Counted from the first letter of the stretch, positions 1 to 10,648 are shown. The stretch: 64,000 bases of DNA from Chrysogorgia sp. JL179-B06 (GCA_035772405.1 JAYKKM010000049.1:1953501-2017500), one strand, 5' to 3'. Made by a program: numbers and translations. Notes: generated by a model not told the origin, from the letters alone.

Positions 1-606
1 TACTCTTGTTCTTGTATTTTACTCTTGTTCTTGTCTTTTATTCTTGTTCTTGTCTTGTAGTCTTGTTCTTGTCTTGTACTCTTGTTCTTATCTTTTACTC
101 TTGTTCTTATCTTTTACTCTTGTTCTTATCTTGTACTCTTGTTCTTGTCTTTTACTCTTGTTCTTGTCTTGTAGTCTTGTTCTTGTCTTGTATTCTTGTT
201 GTTGTCTTTTACTCTTGTTCTTGTCTTGTAGTCTTGTTCTTGTTTTGTATCTTGTACTCTTGTTCTTGTCTTTTATTCTTGTCTTTTACTATTGTTCTTA
301 TCTTTTACTCTTATTCTTATCTTGTACTCTTGTTCTTGTCTTTTACTCTTGTTCTTATCTTGTATTCTTGTTTTTGTCTTGTATTCTTGTTTTTGTCTTT
401 TACTCTTGTTCTTGTATTTTACTCTTGTTCTTATCTTGTACTCTTGTTCTTGTCTTGTACTCTTGTTCTTGTCTTTTACTCTTGTTCTTGTCTTGCAGTC
501 TTGTTCTTGTTCTTGTCTTGTATTCTTGTTTTTGTCTTTTACTCTTGTTCTTATCTTGTACTCTTGTTCTTATCTTGTACTCCTGTTCTTATCTTGTACT
601 CTTGTC
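1..606. repeat. 19-bp T-rich minisatellite
   Basis: About 32 head-to-tail copies of a 19-bp unit, roughly TACTCTTGTTCTTGTCTTG, with TAG/TAC/TAT and CTT/CTG variants; the array runs off the left edge. The plus strand reads open in all three frames because 19 is not a multiple of 3 and the unit rarely forms stops. The hydrophobic Leu/Ser/Val/Phe translations are therefore a repeat artefact. Confidence 0.93.
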
Positions 607-923
607 TTATGTCGCCACAACGATCGACGAAGTCGCGAGAGGTCGACCAGTTTCACTTGCAGGAATTTAAATTTATAGATTTAAAAATTTTAAAGGAATT
701 AACTATAGGGCGGGCTTAATAAGTTACGGATGTGTTGACAAGTTTCAAACCTTGTCGATTTCAGCTTAGTTATATCAGGCAAGGCTAGAATGCCCTTTTT
801 TATCATCATGGCAGCTTCAACGGTTTTTACGCCAACTACAAAATTTCAACGTATGAAATGCGTCACATTAAGGTCACGTTTGAATATGGGCTTGTTATTG
901 GCTACATTATGACACAACCCCAG
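607..923. other. Unassigned spacer
   Basis: No coding segment, RNA gene or repeat is recognised between the minisatellite and the ORF at 924. Confidence 0.5.
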
Positions 924-1431
924 TTATACCCCGGTGAAAAAATCCATCGGTGATTTGGAAAGTTGCAAGTGGGAAAATCCTTTCCATGTAGCGGAGAAGC
1001 AAACGGGGGAAAAAATCCTGGAAAGGACTTCCGTATGTACTTCAAACAAAGAAATAATACTTAAGGGTGCTCGGACGTATTTAGATTTGCAGGCCTTATA
1101 TCCGTTGCTAAGGAAGCTTAGAATTGACAAAGTTGCCAGACAATTTCACAGATTTAAGAACCATCAAGACAGTCTGTATGTGGGCAAAACTCGTTCGTTT
1201 GGTAATGTCTATGATGACGATCTTGGTTATACCTTGAATTTATTGTCCACTCACGAAGTATATTGGCCGGTAAATGACATGTCCTTAGCAACGGGTTCTC
1301 TAGCGACAGAAAATGTCCGAACACCCTTATACCCAATCAGGTTTCCAGCTTATAAACATTTATGTCAATCAGGTTCCCAGTTCCTACCTCCACTATCCAG
1401 GACGATATCTTTTGGCTTAAAAGACAAATAG
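924..1431 (+). CDS. Possible CFAP276-like ciliary protein exon
   Basis: An open frame of about 165 codons ending in TAG at 1429-1431. It has no good ATG: the frame opens after an in-frame TGA, and a possible 3' splice site (cccag at 919-923) suggests it is an internal or terminal exon. I see a K-W-E-N-P-F-H-V-A-E-K-Q motif near the start, a D-D-L-G-Y-T-L-N-L-L stretch in the middle and Q-F-L-P-P-L-S-R-T-I-S-F at the end. These recall, in order, the N-P-x-H-x-A, D-D-L-x-F-x-L and F-L-x-P-P-x-x-x-I-x-F blocks of CFAP276 (C1orf194), a microtubule inner protein of cilia. The match is from memory and weak; a chance ORF is possible. A 15-bp near-duplicate lies 32 bp apart at 1334 and 1366, and after it a second frame also stays open to 1559. 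Confidence 0.35.
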
Positions 1432-1689
1432 TCAAACTTGGGTTTTTGAATTTCAACACTGGTCACATCGACGACCTCGCTCAGCTAAAGAAAGAAATAA
1501 AAATAATTTCCATCCACTCCTTACAGTATTTTTCTAATGAATATATATATGTTATTTAGCGGCCGGGGAAGACCGAGGTCATGAGCCATTTTCTTTTCAA
1601 TTTGTGAGTCTTGCATATTATATAGGTAAATTGCGGAGCTGTTCGTATAGTATTATTATTATTATATATATAAAGTTGATCGTCCAGGT

Positions 1690-1765
1690 TGTTGTAATCT
1701 TGAGAAAGACTATTGTTGGTGACTGACGTTTCGACGGCCTCAGCGGCGGTCATCTTCAGAGTCAA
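1690..1765 (-). other. PLE terminal inverted motif (hammerhead-like boxes)
   Basis: Read on the minus strand, CTGAAGA is followed by a near-perfect stem (GACCGCC, loop GCTGA, GGCCGTC) and then GAAACGTC. The same arrangement recurs at 30245-30285 on the plus strand at the end of another PLE fragment. CUGANGA, stem, GAAA is the core order of hammerhead ribozymes, which are reported from Penelope-like elements. One extra nucleotide sits between box 1 and the stem, and stem I is not convincing, so catalytic activity is not claimed. Confidence 0.5.
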
Positions 1766-1975
1766 GTAAAGCGTATTTGTCAGGGTTTGTCTATATATGC
1801 GTCTGGTTCATTACGTCATCGTTTGTTTGTGTCATAATTAGTGTGAGTGGGTGTATTGTTTGTCGGCAGGTCTATTGTTTGTTTGTGCGTGCGCAGAAGT
1901 CCTTTGTATGGTGTCGGTAATTGTTGTGATCTGTTAAGTGGTTTATATTCCAAGTTGGTATCTCAACTTTCTAAT

Positions 1976-2250
1976 TTAAATCGCTGTTTGTAGAGTGATA
2001 CATTCAGCCGACTCCCAGTCAATATCGTGTTTTGTTTGTATGTGGTGTTTAGCTATGTGATTAGTCCTGTCCCCGTTTCTAGTAGCTCGTTTGTGTTCAG
2101 GTAGTCTGATTTTTACGTTTCTACCGGTTTCACCAATATAAGTGTCCTGGCAGTCGGCGCATTTGATCTTTAGTATATGTCGCAAGGTAGTCATAGGTTT
2201 GTGGGCTATACACGTATGTTGTAAGGTCGTAAAATAGGTCGTAAAATACG
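1976..2250 (-). pseudogene. GIY-YIG endonuclease domain of the PLE
   Basis: About 72 codons contain paired cysteines (C-A-D-C), then D-T-Y-I-G-E-T-G-R and a basic H-K-R-A-T-R-N-G-D segment followed by histidines. This matches the GIY-YIG endonuclease of Penelope-like retroelements, which nicks target DNA. Upstream coding continues in another frame (2551-2273, connector region), so the chain is frameshifted. Confidence 0.8.
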
Positions 2251-2703
2251 TGCAATAGTTTCTGATGTACCTTTAATGTATGGTATTGTTGCTGTTGTTG
2301 ATATTGTAGTTGTTCCGTTCAATAAAGTTAGTATTGGAGTTGTTTTTGCGAAACGCGCGCCGAAGATAGTCGTTTTCGTTGCGCAGAGTTTCGGGTGAAT
2401 CGCAAATAAGTTGTCCTCGTCTTGTAAAAGTCTTGATGGTTGTTGCTTTGTGTACCGTTGGGTTGTAAGATGATTCGTCCAGTAGTCTATCAGTGTGTGT
2501 TGGTTTTCTGTAAACACTAGTCCTTAGTTTGTTCTTGTCACCTGTTACCAAACAGTCTAGAAAAGGAAGAGCACCATTTTCCTCAATTTCTTTAGTATAA
2601 TAATAATTTAGAGCTTTAATAATAATCCACCTTAGGTAAAAAAATACAGTGGACTTACAATATCAATATAAAATTATGAATTACATATATTACAATAAAA
2701 AAT

Positions 2704-3291
2704 TTAAAGTTTTTTGTTAAAAAGTTCAATTGCCCGAGGCATAAACGATGATTTATGTCTTTCAGTTCTAGATATAATGTTATCTACATTAGCACTATTT
2801 TCTTTAATTCTAGTAGAATAGTCATGTTTATGTGCGACAGGGACAAGGTAGTGACAGGGATGGTTTGTGTCACGAATAATTGCCTCTATTTCTCGAAGAG
2901 TTAGTTTCTCTCTTCTTTCGCTAAGCGAAGGAAGTGCGTCGACAGGTAAACCAATAATGCGTAAACTTCTTCTTTGGATACGTTCAAGGTCGTTCACTAA
3001 GTAGAGAGGTAGGCCATCCCAAACTGGTGCAGCATATTCAAGCATGGGTCGAATTTTGGTGCAGTAGGTTGCAAGACCGACTTCCGTAGGAAGGTGAGCC
3101 TTCCTACACTGCCTTAGATGGTGTAATCTCCTATTTCCTTTACGGGTAATTTCTTTGATGTGAGAATTCCATTTCATGTTACTTTGACAGCCAACACCAA
3201 GTAACTTGAATGTATCTACTCTTTCGATCATATCATCCGCGGTGTAAAGATTAGGTGGCTGTGGGATAGATTTCCCAAAGCAAATCCACAT
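2704..3291 (-). pseudogene. LINE ORF2 C-terminal domain
   Basis: About 195 codons with the usual end of a CR1/L2-type ORF2. A segment F-K-L-L-G-V is followed by a region rich in tryptophan and arginine (A-A-P-V-W-D-G-L-P) and R-I-Q-R-R-S-L-R-I-I-G. It overlaps the RT frame upstream, showing a frameshift. Confidence 0.75.
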
Positions 3292-4024
3292 GTCTTTCGT
3301 TTTCTTCGCGTTTCAACTTCATTTTGTTGGTATCTGACCAGTTCTGGACAGAGTCTAAGACTTCCTGCATGTTGCTACGCTCTCCCTTCATGATACATTC
3401 ACTTTGTGTACAGTCATCAGCATATTTGTGTGTGCTGACCTCAAGTTCATCAGAAACACAAGTATCTAAGTCGTCAATGTGGATATTAAATAATGTCGGC
3501 GAAAGTACAGATCCTTGTGGTACTCTAACTGGACATCTCTCGATCGAAGATAATGCTTGATTTAACTTGACCTGCTGAGTTCTACCAAACAAGAAGCTTT
3601 TAACCCACAACCAGAAACTTTTATTGACATTCATCAGTGCAAGTTTATTCAGCAAGATCCCATGATCAACTAAATCAAAGGCTTTTTTAAAGTCGATAAA
3701 GAGGGCATGAATGCCTGATTTATCACGACACGTATTGTCAGTAGCATTAAACCATGGTTGTGTGATAGATAGCAGAGCTGATGTTGTGGAGCGGCCATTA
3801 GTAAAACCATGTTGACTGGAACGTAGTGTGATATCCTTTTGGTTGAATTGTAGTTGTACTCTCTCTAGAATTTTCCCAATATGTGGCAGAACAGAGATTT
3901 GTCTAAAATCATTGCTAATGTCAACAGGTGGATATACTTTAGGCACAGGTGTAACCAGGCCATGTTTGTAGTGACCTGGATACTTACACTGTTTAATGCT
4001 AGCCCGTAATAATATCATGGACAA
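3251..4024 (-). pseudogene. LINE reverse transcriptase domain
   Basis: Contains the RT blocks in order: V-T-P-V-P-K, D-F-R-Q-I-S-V-L-P, Q-H-G-F-T-N-G-R-S-T-T, F-I-D-F-K-K-A-F-D-L-V-D-H, V-P-Q-G-S-V-L-S-P-T-L-F and the catalytic H-K-Y-A-D-D-C. All three catalytic aspartates are kept, but the frame shifts at both ends relative to the endonuclease and C-terminal parts, so the full ORF2 is broken. Confidence 0.85.
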
Positions 4025-5385
4025 TCGGCGCTTAGAACACTAGAAAATCGTTTAAGTAACCATGCTGGTACACCATCAGCCCCCGTTGCTTTCGACTGAT
4101 TAAGATGGTTGAGAGCATACTTAATCTGACCAATACTGGGTAAAGGGGGAGGATAGTCTTTAAGAAGTGTTTTAACATCATCTAGTTGAGGAATACTTGT
4201 TGTATTTAGATCTTTCCATGGCTCAGTAAAGGATTTTTGTAGCTTTTCTGCTAAGGCGACCTCGTTAAACATAGAATTTGCTGTCAAACCATCTTGCTGA
4301 GTATTTACTCCGGACAAATCATAGATGGCTTTATACCATTTCGCAGGGTCAGATGTGCGGAACGCTTTAGCTTTGTTTTGGTAGTAATTTGATTTGGCTT
4401 TCCTTATCATATCTTCTACCTTTACACGGAGAAGGTTATACTGGACCATGTTACCACGAGTAAAAGCCTGTTGCCTAAGCTTAATCTCTGCTTTAATGTT
4501 CGAAATCATCCATGGTTTATCAGTAGGTTGTATCCGTATGGATTTCAGAGGCATGCATCCATCTAGAGCTTGAGTAACTACTCCATTGAAGATTGAGACT
4601 TTGTCATCGACGTCTTCGGCTTCGTATACTGCGTTCCAGGCAGTCTTGCTTAGTCTTAGTTCGAGAGCTATTAAGTTAGAACGTTTCATCGATCTGAATG
4701 TTTTAGTCAACGGGCGTGTACTCATCCGATGTTTTGGATTCAAAAGGAGGCATTGATGATCCGAGCGACCCAAGGGAGGAAGATGTTGCACTTCTTGAAA
4801 CAGAGGCGACATATTAGTCACTATCTGATCTAGAATATTATTCCCGCGAGTAGGTTTCTTCACAATTTTCCGCAAGTCAAAACGATTACATAGAGGTCCT
4901 AATTTCATTTTGTTAAAGTCTCCAGCGATTATAATTCCAGCAGAGGGATAGCTTTGGAGGATAGAGTCGATTCCGTTAGTAAGATAATCAATCATAGAGA
5001 TCTCGTTTATAGCCGGTTGACCAGGGGGGTAATAGACAACAACCATAACAATGCAACTGAAAGGCCTTGGTAGTCTTTGTGGTTTCAACAATAGCCATAA
5101 AACCTCTTTGTGGTCCTCTTCCATGTTGGACAAGCGGCTAGAAGGTATTGCAGTTTTAACATAGGCAATTAAACCGCCGCCTGGAGTTCCTCTATCTTTC
5201 CGATACGGGAAATAGCTAGATCCAATGGATATAATTCCGTCGGATATGCCAGGATCTAGCCAAGATTCAGAAATACAAATAAGATCAGGTTCATTTATTT
5301 CCACAATTGAGCTGAGCTCATCAATTTTGTTCAAGATATGACAAGCATTAGTTAAAAATAGTGAAGGGACAGTCTGTTTATTCAT
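4015..5385 (-). pseudogene. LINE ORF2 endonuclease and linker
   Basis: Starts plausibly at the Met at 5385 (M-N-K-Q-T). The apurinic/apyrimidinic-type endonuclease motifs are visible: N-A-C-H-I-L-N-K, catalytic glutamate in C-I-S-E-S-W-L, G-G-G-L-I-A-Y-V-K, I-I-A-G-D-F-N and S-D-H-Q-C-L. A linker rich in R-x-K-A and W-Y-K leads toward the RT. Such endonucleases cut the target for target-primed reverse transcription. Confidence 0.82.
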
Positions 5386-5394
5386 ATTTGTATC

Positions 5395-5935
5395 GGTAGA
5401 TAGAAGATAGATAGATAGAATAACTTTATTTAACCACGCTGACCCCGTCAACCGAAGCTGATTTCCACAGGGGGCGTGTAAAAAAAATAGGAATACAATA
5501 GTTAATGTTATTTACAAAATATGAGGCACAGTTATGGTGTCCAACAAGCAACATAGCAATATTCAAAATATTTACAAAATATGAGATATAGAAAAAGTAA
5601 TAAAATTTATGAATAAGTAACAATTTACAGTAATACAATGTTTGTTTTTGTCACGATTGAAAAATGTGAGTAGCAATTTTCTTTTTAAAACAAGAAAGGG
5701 ATTTACTCTCCCTGATTTCGTTTGGAATAGAGTTCCATAGGTGAGCACCGTCATACATGAAACTGTTTTTCATATTGTTGGTGCGTGGTTGTGGTAAACA
5801 AAGACTACTTGAAATGTCCCGAAGTTGATAGTTTGTCACCTCACTTTTATAAGTAAAAAGGTCAGTGAGTGACTCGGGACCCATTTTGTTTAAAATTTTA
5901 TACATCATTTTTGCTTTTACCCTTTTTCTAATCAT
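5395..5935 (-). mobile_element. LINE 3' end fragment with short tetranucleotide tail
   Basis: Codons 5935-5651 encode a typical non-LTR ORF2 C-terminus (H-L-W-N-S-I-P-N-E-I-R then F-K-K-K-I). They are followed by about 230 bp of 3' UTR, AATAAAG, and a TCTA-type tail at 5396-5420. The position between ORF1-like and ORF2 sequences shows either nesting or recombination between LINE copies. Confidence 0.7.
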
Positions 5936-5958
5936 TTTAAGTGGCTCCCAGCCCAGGG

Positions 5959-6072
5959 CATGGATATCTTGATACAGTTCATAGGCTCATGGGACCTCAT
6001 GGATATCTTGATACAGTTCATAGGATTCATGGGTGGATATCTTGATACAGTTCATAGGCTCATGGGACCTCG
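5959..6072. repeat. Tandem repeat, three copies of about 36-39 bp
   Basis: The unit containing GGATATCTTGATACAGTTCA occurs three times head to tail (about 5961, 6000, 6036) with small differences between copies. Confidence 0.9.
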
Positions 6073-6081
6073 TATTTGGTA

Positions 6082-7023
6082 TTAATATGTTGTTTTGGTT
6101 ACGAGGCCCAAGTGTTCTTTCCAGTCTGGGGGGCGGTTGTGATTCCCTAGAGGCGATAAAAAACAGTCGTGGGTTTCCTCTTTCCGGCTGTATTTATTTC
6201 TCCTTATTCGCTTTCGCTTACTAATTCGAACTGGGATTGCGAATGTTTCCTTTGAATTTATTACATTTAATTCAACCCGAGATTCATTGCGCGAATATAG
6301 TGTTAAATCACTTATCTCTAACATATCATTGTTTTGGAAAGAGTTTGATGTTAGGCTTAATCCCCCATTGCATTGATCGACACGGGCTGTTGCCTCCCCC
6401 ACAAAATTTGCATCAGAGACCTCAAAATTTGCATCCGGATCACAATGCAAGCTAGGGGCTGGATTTAATTCATTAAGCTCTTTTGTTTTGTTCACGCCGT
6501 CACTGACAATTTGTATAGAGGTTGTTGACACGTTTTCATTACAATTTGCATAATTTTCCGGCTCCTTCGGTCGACATTCGTTCATGCGTAATATCAGATT
6601 TTCCATAGCTTGGATTCTATGGTTAAATTTTGCTTCTAAAATGACGATTTCCAATTTCATACCCTCCATCTCTGTTGATAAATCTGAACTTACACAACCC
6701 GTACACCGATGTTCCGTTGTAGGGCTTTCGTCAGAAAAGTTCTCAGTATTAGTAGCCATATCCGCACAAGTCTTGATACCATCAGGGTTAGAGCTCGTAA
6801 ACATGGCGTTGATCATACAACTTTTAATTCGGTTTGCATCCTTTCCATCGGTTGTTAGCAACTTTTTGTTTTTCAACCAAAGAATCTTAACATTTTCTGC
6901 TTCGAAGAGCTTCTTTTCTCCCGCCGGGGATGACCAATCTCCTTGCAGCTCGAGGTTATTTTTAACAAACTCTTTTAAGCTATAAAGGTCGCCAGCCCAG
7001 GACAGTCTTAAGTTCTCTGACAT
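6082..7023 (-). CDS. LINE ORF1-like protein
   Basis: An intact 313-codon frame whose ATG lies 157 nt inside the LINE's 5' boundary. The N-terminal 80 residues are tryptophan-rich (G-D-W-S-S-P-A-G-E-K-K, I-L-W-L-K-N-K-K), followed by a cysteine pair (C-T-G-C) and a coiled-coil-like stretch (M-E-G-M-K-L-E-I-V-I-L-E-A-K). The tail is basic and includes R-K-R-I-R-R-N-K. Coiled coil plus basic region fits a LINE ORF1 nucleic-acid chaperone. Position and size drive the call; the family is not identified. Confidence 0.55.
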   Translation of the reverse strand: MSENLRLSWAGDLYSLKEFVKNNLELQGDWSSPAGEKKLFEAENVKILWLKNKKLLTTDGKDANRIKSCMINAMFTSSNPDGIKTCADMATNTENFSDESPTTEHRCTGCVSSDLSTEMEGMKLEIVILEAKFNHRIQAMENLILRMNECRPKEPENYANCNENVSTTSIQIVSDGVNKTKELNELNPAPSLHCDPDANFEVSDANFVGEATARVDQCNGGLSLTSNSFQNNDMLEISDLTLYSRNESRVELNVINSKETFAIPVRISKRKRIRRNKYSRKEETHDCFLSPLGNHNRPPDWKEHLGLVTKTTY

Positions 7024-7208
7024 ATCGTCGTTCTTCTTCTATTTCTTTGAATTTACAAAATAGCCGCCAACAATATATAGGCTTGATAATAGGCTATGAT
7101 ATGTATCACCGTAAATACTTTCCTGTTCTGACTTTCCTTATTCTGACTATCGAGGACAAGTGCAATCGACAAATACAATCAGTATATTGTATGTCACAGT
7201 TCTGTTCG

Positions 7209-7715
7209 TTAACATGTTTGTGAAAATCGTCGACGCCGTCTCGCAGTAATGGTGTCGTCAACGTAGCGAAACCAAAATGGTAAGGTTTTTTTGTAAGTTG
7301 TGAGGGCCCGTTCCTCTATGGCTTGCATCACAATATCAGCAACCACAACTGAGACTGGAGATCCCATAGCTGTCCCGTGTAACTGTTTGTAGTGTGTGCC
7401 GTTATATTGAAAATAAGTGGAGGTCAAACAAAGCGTATAAGTAATTCAATAATGTCGTCAGTGGGTAAAGGAAATCGGCAGATCGTTCAATAGAAGTTTC
7501 CGTGTAATGTATAAAATATAATTGAAGTGAAATACTGGTAAACAGTGATTTCACATCAAAAGACACAAGTTTAAAGTCATCTGGTATTTGTACTGTTTTG
7601 ATGGCATTGATAAAGTTTTCGGTAGATTGAAGTTTGTGTTGTAATTTGTTTGTTAATGGTTGAAGTAAAGTTGTTAGGTATTTGTAGAGTTCGTAAGTAG
7701 TAGACCCACAGAAAG
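7209..7715 (-). pseudogene. PLE reverse transcriptase core
   Basis: The minus strand encodes Y-L-T-T-L-L-Q-P-L, F-K-L-V-S-F-D-V-K-S-L-F-T-S-I, L-H-G-T-A-M-G-S-P-V-S and R-Y-V-D-D-T, the A-to-C motifs of Penelope RTs. The frame shifts after V-D-D-T: the family-typical D-G-V-D-D-F-H-K-H-V-N continuation lies in another frame. Confidence 0.82.
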
Positions 7716-7767
7716 AAACTATGGGTCACATGGGTATTTGCGGTTTGTGAAGTTTAGGTAATCTTTA

Positions 7768-8165
7768 ATCTTTAATAAAATCTTTAATAAAATCTTTGCC
7801 AACCAATATACACAATAAACAATTACATTACACAAAATTACAAACAAACAAAAAAAAAAACAACAAAAAAAACAAAAAAAACCTGGCTGGCTGGATAGTG
7901 GTAGGGGGAAACTTAATTCCCATTTTTGAGCCACTCTCCTTACAGTAATAAATAAAATAATATATAAAATAAAATAAAAATAAAAATCTAATTCAGTGGT
8001 TTTTAGATAAATAGTTCCAAAGAGATCTTTTAAAGGAAGCCAAACTAGGTGATGTTATAACCTCGTTAGGTAAAGAATTCCACTGATTAATGTATCTATT
8101 AAAAAATGAGTACTTGAAGTAATTGGTGCGTACGGGTATCCAATCCGTACAGGTCGCGGCAGGGA
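7768..8165 (-). mobile_element. 5'-truncated LINE insertion in the PLE
   Basis: The PLE frame breaks after the segment Y-Y-R-L-R-C-S (about 8165) and resumes with L-P-K-L-H-K-P at 7765. Between them the minus strand encodes the last 55 or so residues of a LINE ORF2 (Q-W-N-S-L-P-N-E-V and S-F-K-R-S-L-W-N-Y-L), then an A-rich 3' UTR and a tail of repeated ATTTTATTAAAG-like units at 7770-7800. Confidence 0.72.
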
Positions 8166-9009
8166 ACATCTGAGCCGATAGTAAGTTTGTAAGTCAATAG
8201 CGTTTATCTTTCTCAGTGAGAAAATTTTGTTGTTGAGTTTGCGTTGGAGTGATGGCGTTGGATCTTGTTTGAGATTTTCGTACGTTTGTTGATCGTTAAC
8301 TAGAGCGTCCATTTTGTCGTAGTAATGCGTTTTTTTTCATAACAACAGTTACGCGTCCTTTCTCTGCGGGCAGTACCACGTCGCTTTTTAGTCGTTTCAG
8401 CGCTTTTTAAGTTATTGTCGCGTCTCTCGTTAAGTTATTGTCACGTATATTGAGGCAGATTATGTGGGAAGCCACCCTAATTCAGTAATTCTTATGTCAT
8501 CTTTCGTTGTCTCTGGTATGTCTCGTTGTTGCGCTAAGGCAGCCTCGACGCTGGATACAATAGTGTCGGTTGGTATTCGTTTGGGTGTTATCGAGTGTTT
8601 CAGTCCGTATGACAGTATTTGTTTTTCAGTTTCGTCTAGAGGGCGGGAAGAAATATTTCTCACCCAGTTGTGGTCACTTCTTTATCGGTTTCGTTTTTTG
8701 TTGCGTTGTAATTGTTCAAGTTTTTGTTGGTATTTATTTTGGCAGTCTGTAGCAGTTCTGCTGGGTCGTGTGAAATGTTTTGTATGGTAGAAAGTAGGTC
8801 AATAGGAATCTGTTGTTGAAGTTTGTCAAGTATTTGTTGCTGCTTCTTCTTGTAATAGTTAAGTCGTCTGTGGCAATCGTTTATCCGCGCTCGGATCAGT
8901 CGTCTATAGGTGGACTGAACGATCTGTATAGCCTCTATTTATATTTTTTTACTACAGTTCTACAGTTCTTAAGGACGGATAATTTACTTAAAATTCAACA
9001 AATTCTCAC

Positions 9010-10648
9010 CTCGGCCAACATTTCTGAGTTTAAACATTCTCCATCTTCATCAAAATTGGCCTCCCAGTTCACTTCCTCCTCCTCCTTATCTTTTTCCTCT
9101 TCCTTCCTTTCCACATCCTTTCTTTCACTACAATGATTCTCATCTGTTTCCTTGACTATTGTTACCCGGTCCGGGCATTTACCATTAACATCATTCTTTA
9201 AATGAGCTGTGTCAGCCTTTTGAACCACTTTCGAATTATTTTTCAACTTTCCTTCTTTTTTCTTTGCTTTTCTCTCTTTCTTGCATTGCCGTTTACTCTT
9301 CTGTTTTGATCTGTCGTTCACTGGGGCATTTCCAGCCTCGGTACCCTCTTCTTGCCCAACCAATCTGTTTTCGCTTAAACATTCGCTTAAACATGTGGCA
9401 TCAACATTACTAAACAAGCCTTGATGGATATTTGTACCAAGTTTTTCCTCCACATTAGGGTCCTCGCCACCTGCGCCAGAACGTGAAGCGCAGGGTTTAA
9501 TTCTATCGTCATCAACAATGTTTTCTGCTCCTAATCCTCGACGTAATTCTTCCAGAGGCGGGGTCATGCAATCCTTTATTTTATTTGCCACCTCAGTACC
9601 AACATGTTGAGTATTGAGATCATCTTGGCTAACGACAGAATCCACACGAGCACCATCAAGATCTAATGGACTACAAACAAAATTCACTTGTCCATCAAGA
9701 GGATCTACCATAGCACTAACAGTATCCACATGAGTACTAACGGGATCCACTTGAGTGCTAACAAGATCCACCTGAGTACTAACAAGATCCACCTGAACAC
9801 TAACAGGATCCACCTGAGTACTATCAGGATCCACCTCTGTAGTAACAGAATCCACCTCAGTACTAACAGGATCCACCTGAGTGCAAACAGGATCTACCTG
9901 AGTACTATCAGGATCCACCTGAGTTCTTTCAGGATCCACCTGAGTACTAACAATATCCACCTGAGCACTAACAGGATCCACATGAGTACTAACAGGATCC
10001 ACATGAGTACTGACAGGATACACCTGAGTACTAACAATATCCACCTGAGCACTATCATGATCCACCTGAGTACTAACAGGATCTACCTGAGTGCTAACAG
10101 GATCCACCTGAGTACTAACAGAATCCACGTGAGCACCCACAGGATCCACATGATAGCCAGCAAGGTCCCCATGAGTACCACAATTCTCCTCATTATCAAC
10201 CATTATGTGACTTGATGAATTATCTTTATGGTGTGCCATGGCGTTTTTGGTATTTGGGAACTTTGTTGTTACAAATGATTTTTGTAACTTTGGGTTTTGA
10301 ATCTTTCTTTTTTCATTCGCAATTGAATTGACCTCACAAGAAAGCTGCACAGCAGTTGAATCTTTTTCACTAGAACTACTGCCGTTAACATTCTTCAGTT
10401 TACTGAAGGCACCAGGTTGGTAGAGTGTCTGAGCTACCCTTCGTGAAGAACTTGGACTATTATTTGGACTATATCGTTCTTTTAACATGGATGTTACCAA
10501 CGATACATTGTTTCCCAATTGTGCATCTTTCCCCAAACCTCTTCCTCTACTCCTTCCTCTACCCCTTCCTCGTCCCTTTTCTCTTGAGCTGCATTGATTC
10601 GAAACATCCCGAGGTATTTCCTGAGGGGTACTCATCAACGCACCATTT
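9010..10648 (-). CDS. R3HCC1-like exon 2 with heptad-like repeat
   Basis: 546 codons plus one base completing the codon split with exon 1. It begins with N-G-A-L-M-S-T-P-Q-E, then an R-G-R-G-R-S-R-G-R-G tract, a serine-rich region and the 7-residue repeats (9676-10157). A K-x-K-K-E-R-K-A-K-K-K basic coil, an acidic K-E-E-E-K-D-K-E-E-E-E run and the W-E-A-N-F-D-E-D-G-E-C-L motif end it. Reading past GAG|gtgaga gives a stop after three codons, so splicing to a further exon is expected. Confidence 0.8.

Larger units (their letters stand above)
2600..7180 (-). mobile_element. CR1/L2-like LINE inserted in the PLE
   Basis: A 4.58-kb insertion flanked by the 6-bp direct repeat AGTATA (2594-2599 and 7181-7186). 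The PLE reading frame continues across the junction once the insertion and one repeat copy are ignored (D-I-Q-Y-T then K-E-I-E-E-N-G). From 5' to 3' on the minus strand it carries an ORF1-like protein (7023-6082), a 36-bp tandem repeat, another LINE's 3' end (5935-5395), and ORF2 with apurinic-type endonuclease and reverse transcriptase (5385-2704). The 3' tail is TTA-rich (about 2600-2640). Frameshifts near 4020 and 3270 inactivate ORF2. Confidence 0.85.
1676..8960 (-). mobile_element. Penelope-like element (PLE), interrupted and decayed
   Basis: On the minus strand the parts run 5' to 3' as follows. An N-terminal lysine/glutamine-rich region (about 8930-8460) contains the segment RNISSRPLDETEKQILSYGL. 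The reverse transcriptase follows (about 8310-8160, then 7765-7187), with L-P-K-L-H-K-P, S-F-D-V-K-S-L-F-T-S-I, G-T-A-M-G-S-P and the catalytic R-Y-V-D-D-T near 7250. RT and connector continue at 2593-2260, then a GIY-YIG endonuclease region with Y-I-G-E-T-G-R and upstream cysteines at about 2200-1990. RT followed by C-terminal GIY-YIG defines Penelope-like elements. Stops and frameshifts make it inactive. Two LINE insertions split it (2600-7180 and about 7768-8165). It lies downstream of the last visible R3HCC1-like exon, probably in an intron. Confidence 0.85.

Noticed and set aside
6..719. Three overlapping long hydrophobic ORFs on the plus strand
   Set aside because: They are translations of the 19-bp minisatellite in three frames; low complexity and no start context.
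9688..10215. 175-codon plus-strand ORF with I-H-L-S-T-N-R repeats
   Set aside because: It is the antisense of the 21-bp repeat in the R3HCC1-like exon, which has splice sites and domain evidence on the minus strand.
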